Position numbers and translations under genes: made by a program
From: QIAW01 sp035487295
GTDB lineage: Bacteria; Acidobacteriota; Terriglobia; Terriglobales; Acidobacteriaceae
Reading direction: 5' to 3'
NCBI GenBank assembly: GCA_035487295.1
Contig: DATHMH010000025.1
Span: forward strand, 1 to 64,000
DNA length: 64,000 nucleotides
The notes under the pieces: model-generated
The model's input: only the letters and a program-made list of their open reading frames with translations
Told to the model about the DNA's origin: nothing
Database searches by the model: none
Shown here: positions 60,069 through 64,000 of the stretch, in pieces
How positions within the stretch are numbered: position 1 is the stretch's first letter
Layout: every line of letters starts with the position of its first letter

Positions 60069-61553
60069 TCAACGTATCAGGTCGTGCGCCGAGCGCACCG
60101 CGTAGTCGAGCACGCGTTGCGGCCAGATTCCAAGATATAGCGTGGCCACCGCGCTCAGCACGACTGCCACACCCAGGGAAGCAGGAACAGGAAGCACTGG
60201 CGTCTCTGTCTTGCTCTCGCGCATATACATGACCACGATGAGGCGCAGATAGTAATACGCCGCAACTGCGCTGTTGATGAGGCCGATCACGGCCAGCCCA
60301 ACCAGATTGGCTTGCAGGGCGGCGTTGAAGACATAGTACTTGGCAAAGAAGCCCGCTGTCGGGGGAATGCCGATCAGCGACAGCATGAAAATACTCAACA
60401 TCGCGGCCAACCAGGGCGAACGCTGGCTCAGACCGGCGTAGTCGTCGAGGGTGACGTATCGCTCCTCGCTCCCAGCCAGATGGCTGATGATGCAGAATGC
60501 CCCAACGTTCATGGCGGCATACGAGGCAGTGTAGAAGATCGCAGCCGAGATGCCGACCTGAGGATTAGTCGTGCCAAGAAAGGCAACCAATATATATCCG
60601 GCATGGGCAATCGAAGAGTAGGCCAGCATGCGCTTCACATTGTTCTGCACCAGCGCGCCAATGTTGCCCAGAGTCATGGAGAGCGCCGCCGAAACCCACA
60701 CCAGCCAGAACCACGCTGAACTGAATGCCTCTGCCGAAGCGGCCGTGAACAGGATGCGCAGCAGCACGGCAAACACCGCCGCCTTGGGAGCTGTAGACAT
60801 CAAACCAACAACGGGTGCAGGAGCGCCTTCATAGACGTCCGGTGTCCAGATGTGAAAGGGTGCGGAAGCAATCTTGAACCCAAGGCCCACAAACATCAGT
60901 GCAAGCGCCACAAAAGCCAGCGGACCGGTATGTCCGCCTTTTAATTGCCTGGCGATTTCCGCGATGCTGGTCGAGCCGGTGGCGCCAAACATCAAGGCCA
61001 CGCCGTACAGAAAGAAAGCTGTGGCAAACGACCCGAGCAGAAAGTATTTCAACGACGATTCGCTGCTGCTGGCAGATTTGCGGCGGAATCCGGCCAAAAT
61101 GTAGGTTGAGATGGAAGAAATCTCCAGCGCGATGAAGATCAGCACCAGTTCGGTAGCCGAAGACATCAGCATCATTCCAACGGCGCCGAACAGGATAAGT
61201 CCGTAATACTCACCCAGGTTGATGTGCTGTATTTCCAGATACTCATACGACGCAAGGATGATGACAATGACGATGAGTGCAATCAGAAGATGAAAGAAGA
61301 TGCTGAAACTATTGACGGCAATCATGCCGAAGAAGGCCTTGCCCATTTCGTCGCTTTGCGTGGCCAGGTAACTGCCTTGCGCAACTGTGGCTAGTGCTGA
61401 GGCGATAGCACCAAACAAGGCCAGCGCGCCTAAAGGTTTGCGGCTGCTCTTGGGGGCGAGAAGCGGGTCTGCCATCATTATCGCCATGCCGAAAACAGTC
61501 AGGATAATTTCAGGAAGAACACAAATGTAGTCAATGCCGTGGATCGGGTTCAT
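60069..61553 (-). CDS. nuoN: NADH-quinone oxidoreductase subunit N
   Basis: The protein has 494 residues and is an antiporter-like membrane subunit with about 14 helices. Core: ILAGFRRKSASSSESSLKYF (Lys of the half channel), FKIASAPFHIWTPDVYEGAP, VKRMLAYSSIAHAGYILVAF and IGIPPTAGFFAKYY. It pumps protons as part of respiratory complex I. Its start overlaps nuoM by 4 bp; the order in the minus-strand operon is nuoL-nuoM-nuoN. Confidence 0.97.
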   Translation of the reverse strand: MNPIHGIDYICVLPEIILTVFGMAIMMADPLLAPKSSRKPLGALALFGAIASALATVAQGSYLATQSDEMGKAFFGMIAVNSFSIFFHLLIALIVIVIILASYEYLEIQHINLGEYYGLILFGAVGMMLMSSATELVLIFIALEISSISTYILAGFRRKSASSSESSLKYFLLGSFATAFFLYGVALMFGATGSTSIAEIARQLKGGHTGPLAFVALALMFVGLGFKIASAPFHIWTPDVYEGAPAPVVGLMSTAPKAAVFAVLLRILFTAASAEAFSSAWFWLVWVSAALSMTLGNIGALVQNNVKRMLAYSSIAHAGYILVAFLGTTNPQVGISAAIFYTASYAAMNVGAFCIISHLAGSEERYVTLDDYAGLSQRSPWLAAMLSIFMLSLIGIPPTAGFFAKYYVFNAALQANLVGLAVIGLINSAVAAYYYLRLIVVMYMRESKTETPVLPVPASLGVAVVLSAVATLYLGIWPQRVLDYAVRSAHDLIR

Positions 61554-63133
61554 CGGCTGCTTACCTCAGTGGATTTCTTGTCGTTTCTCAGCGCAGCATG
61601 GTCGGACTGCTCAACCATGGCCGTCGTTTTTGGCTGTTTGGCCTGCGCAGAATAATTACCCTGAGGCACGGCGGCTCTCACGGAAGGATCGATTATGTTC
61701 ATCCACAGCGGAGAAGCCACACCCATGATGAGAGCGAACACTACAGTAGGCCACAGCGCAATACGCTCGCGCAGATTGGCATCGGGCAAAGTGTTGTTGA
61801 CCGGCACCGTGACCTGGCCGTAGAAGACCCGCTGGTACATCCAGAGCATGTAGCAGGCGCTCCAGATGACGCCTGTGGCCGCCAGAACGCCGAACAGGGC
61901 CTTCGCATGGAAGGCTCCGTTCAGGACCAAGAACTCGCCCACAAAGCCATTCAACAGCGGCAGTCCGATCGAAGAGAGTGTAATCACCAGAAACAGCGTA
62001 GCGAAGATGGGCATGGGCGTAGCCAGGCCGCCGAATTCGGTGAGCTCATACGTATGCCGGCGCTCATAGAGCATACCGGCCAGCATGAACAAGGCTCCGG
62101 TGGAGACGCCGTGGTTCAGCATTTGGTAGACAGCGCCATCTGTCCCCATGACGGTAAAGGTGAAGATGCCGAGAACGCAAAAGCCAAGATGGCTTACCGA
62201 AGAATAGGCCACCAGCTTTTTCAGATTGGGCTGCACCATCGCCACCAGGGCGCCGTAGATGATGCCGATAATCGCCAGCGCGACGATCCATGGGGCGTGA
62301 CGCCGGGCCTCGGCAGGGAAGAGCGCAACGTTAAAGCGCAACAATCCATAAGTTCCCATTTTGAGCAGTACGCCAGCCAGCAAGACCGAGCCGGCCGTGG
62401 GGGCTTCCACGTGGGCATCGGGCAGCCATGTGTGCAGCGGGAAGATCGGAACTTTTACGGCAAAGGCAATGAAGAACCCCAGGAAGAGCCACATGGCGGT
62501 ATCGCCAGGAAGAGCAATATGACCGGAGGCTAGAGCCTCACGAATCTTGATGTAATCGAAGCTGTCGGTTTTCGTGTACAGCCAGATAATAGACGCCAGC
62601 ATGAACACCGAAGCGACCATGGTGTACAGGAAAAATTTGACGGCGGCATAGATGCGGCGTTCGTGTCCCCAAATTCCGATGAGCAAGGCCATGGGGATGA
62701 GCGTGGCCTCCCAGAAGACGTAAAACAAAAACATATCGAGCGCCAGGAAAACGCCGATCATGGCGGTTTCCAGTACCAGCAGCAAGACAAAGAACTCTTT
62801 CACCCGGTTGTGGATCGACTTCCAGGAGATCAGCACCCCCAACGGCACCAGGAAAGTGGTGAGCAGAACCAGCCAGAGCGAGATGCCATCCGCACCCAGG
62901 TGATAACGGATGTTGGGGCTATTGATCCAAGGGTGGTCAACCTGAAATTGGAAGCCCGCATTGCTGTAGTCGAATTGAACCGGAAGATGCAATGAGAGCG
63001 CAAAAGTAACCAGAGAAACCGCCAGCGCTCCCCAGCGAACGGCGTTGTCGTTGCGCGGGAAAAAGAGAAGCAGCAGCGCGCCAGCCAGGGGAACGAAGGT
63101 TACCAGCGTTAGGATTGTGTCATTGATCGTCAT
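61550..63133 (-). CDS. nuoM: NADH-quinone oxidoreductase subunit M
   Basis: The protein has 527 residues from 63133 (MTINDTILTLVTF), overlapping the nuoL stop by 4 bp; a longer frame lies inside nuoL. Antiporter-like subunit: FYVFWEATLIPMALLIGIWG (key Glu), VKFFLYTMVASV, VKVPIFPLHTWLPDAHVEAP, LKKLVAYSSVSHLGFCVLGI and SSIGLPLLNGFVGEFLVL. It takes part in proton pumping by complex I. Confidence 0.97.
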   Translation of the reverse strand: MTINDTILTLVTFVPLAGALLLLFFPRNDNAVRWGALAVSLVTFALSLHLPVQFDYSNAGFQFQVDHPWINSPNIRYHLGADGISLWLVLLTTFLVPLGVLISWKSIHNRVKEFFVLLLVLETAMIGVFLALDMFLFYVFWEATLIPMALLIGIWGHERRIYAAVKFFLYTMVASVFMLASIIWLYTKTDSFDYIKIREALASGHIALPGDTAMWLFLGFFIAFAVKVPIFPLHTWLPDAHVEAPTAGSVLLAGVLLKMGTYGLLRFNVALFPAEARRHAPWIVALAIIGIIYGALVAMVQPNLKKLVAYSSVSHLGFCVLGIFTFTVMGTDGAVYQMLNHGVSTGALFMLAGMLYERRHTYELTEFGGLATPMPIFATLFLVITLSSIGLPLLNGFVGEFLVLNGAFHAKALFGVLAATGVIWSACYMLWMYQRVFYGQVTVPVNNTLPDANLRERIALWPTVVFALIMGVASPLWMNIIDPSVRAAVPQGNYSAQAKQPKTTAMVEQSDHAALRNDKKSTEVSSR

Positions 63134-64000
63134 TGCATTCCCACCCAGATCATGTAGGCGACGATGACCGCAGCTCCCAGTGCCACCCATCCGGCATAGG
63201 AGCGGATATTGCCCGACTGCATGCGGCGCGTCTCATTGGAGATGTTCTGCGCGCTGTCGGCCGCCTCGTTGACCACAGCATCGATGGTTCCAACGTCAAC
63301 CTGTTGCCAGAGAAAGTTTCGCGAGAATTTGATGACAGGTTGCACGAAGAGCCAGTTGTAGAGTTCGTCGATGCGGTATTTGTCGCGCACCAGTGTATAA
63401 ACACCGTTGAGGGCGGCGGCGAACTTGTCAGGCAAATCGCGGCGTTTGTAGTAGAACAGCCAGGCAAAGGCAAACCCCACTAATGCGACGATCACTGAGG
63501 TCAGGGCGAGAGTCATCTCAAGTCCGGGGTTCTCGTGCTCGGCTGTGGCGGCGCCTGCCTTCAGCACCGGGGCAAGAAATTCATCGAAGTGATTGCCACC
63601 GCCGAAGGCTTTGGGTATGTTCACCCAGCCACCGGTGAAAGAGAGAAATGCCAGTATCGCCAACGGGCCTAGCATCATCCACGGACTTTCGTGCACGTGG
63701 TCTTCGTTGTGCCCATGTTCGCCGTGCCCGGCGCCGTGTTCGGCTTCTCGCCGCTCGCCAAAGAAGGTCATGAACCACAGACGGAACATATAAAACGAAG
63801 TGATGCCCGCGGTGATGAGGCCCATAGCCCAGAGAACCTTGCTTCCGTGCGGGCTGTCCCAAGTCTGAAACAGAATTTCGTCTTTGCTGAAGAATCCGGC
63901 AAGAGGAGGGAATCCTGCGATGGCAAACGTGCCGAAGGTCATGGTCCAGAAGGTCACTCGGATTTTCTTACGCAAGCCACCCATATTGCGCATGTCCTGC
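63130..64000 (-). CDS. nuoL: NADH-quinone oxidoreductase subunit L (C-terminal part)
   Basis: About 290 C-terminal residues are visible. The frame is open to the window edge, and the MRNMGGLRKKI at 63993 is an internal NuoL motif, not the start. It contains GFPPLAGFFSKDEIL, YMFRLWFMTFFGE, a His-rich acidic loop (EHGAGHGEHGHNEDHVHES), and the long lateral helix region leading to the last membrane helix. Complex I distal antiporter subunit. Confidence 0.96.
   Translation of the reverse strand, partial: QDMRNMGGLRKKIRVTFWTMTFGTFAIAGFPPLAGFFSKDEILFQTWDSPHGSKVLWAMGLITAGITSFYMFRLWFMTFFGERREAEHGAGHGEHGHNEDHVHESPWMMLGPLAILAFLSFTGGWVNIPKAFGGGNHFDEFLAPVLKAGAATAEHENPGLEMTLALTSVIVALVGFAFAWLFYYKRRDLPDKFAAALNGVYTLVRDKYRIDELYNWLFVQPVIKFSRNFLWQQVDVGTIDAVVNEAADSAQNISNETRRMQSGNIRSYAGWVALGAAVIVAYMIWVGMQ

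Noticed and set aside
61598..62533. 311-codon frame antisense to nuoM
   Set aside because: Shadow frame, rich in His, Gln and Arg, opposite a clearly real membrane protein.

Overview
The window looks like a chromosomal segment of a soil-type member of the Acidobacteriota (Terriglobia, Koribacter/Sulfotelmatobacter-like). This is inferred from gene content, not from a database search. The signs are a very long TonB-dependent receptor with an N-terminal carboxypeptidase-regulatory-like domain, a winged-helix/TPR regulator, FG-GAP/VCBS and FN3/malectin/discoidin surface proteins, a kdp locus with a two-gene KdpD, and an ATP synthase F0 gene group without F1 genes. GC content is moderate to high. 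I saw no rRNA, tRNA, CRISPR array, phage module or insertion sequence.

Layout. 1-2.3 kb: 3' part of a secreted repeat protein ending at strong hairpins. 2.4-5.5 kb: assimilatory sulfite (or nitrite) reductase and a small partner gene on the minus strand. They are preceded by a 26-codon leader ORF with six Cys codons in eight, alternative stems and an intrinsic terminator, which together form a textbook-like cysteine attenuator. 5.5-12.4 kb: DUF302 protein, alpha/beta hydrolase, RodZ-like protein, metK and ahcY (activated methyl cycle), and a DinB-like protein. 12.5-17.2 kb: a TonB-dependent receptor flanked by two copies of a ~380 bp segment. One copy belongs to an intact gene; the other is fused out of frame to the first 57 codons of a YmdB-like phosphoesterase. 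16.6-23.8 kb: D-glucarate catabolism (gudD, kdgD and 2,5-dioxovalerate dehydrogenase, giving 2-oxoglutarate) with two solute-binding-type proteins. 24.1-29.3 kb: a molybdenum hydroxylase operon (FeS, Mo and FAD subunits plus a Cys-rich 78-aa protein), then a DUF1326 protein.

29.3-40.2 kb: potassium uptake. KdpD is split into two divergent genes (sensor ATPase/USP half and membrane histidine-kinase half). Two KdpE-like regulators, a USP-like protein, a membrane Ser/Thr kinase and kdpFABC with an extra 28-aa membrane peptide follow. Four arrays of 11-bp direct repeats, all reading TTTATGA toward a gene, precede the USP-like gene, the Ser/Thr kinase, the second regulator and kdpFABC. This suggests a single low-potassium regulon.

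40.2-53.2 kb: methyltransferase, metallophosphoesterase, PIG-L deacetylase, amino acid permease, DinB protein, LOG-family protein, winged-helix/TPR protein and a large VCBS-repeat protein. 53.2-64 kb: PLP decarboxylase, lysS, the F0 genes (atpZ/atpI-like, atpB, atpE), an ABC exporter pair, and nuoN-nuoM-nuoL on the minus strand, with nuoL running off the window.

The observations most worth follow-up are the cysteine attenuator (5312-5456), the 11-bp operator arrays that tie a Ser/Thr kinase and a USP-like protein to kdp, the split divergent KdpD, and the chimeric duplicate beside the TonB receptor. Gene ends are repeatedly decorated with short word-type simple repeats, several of which fold into hairpins.
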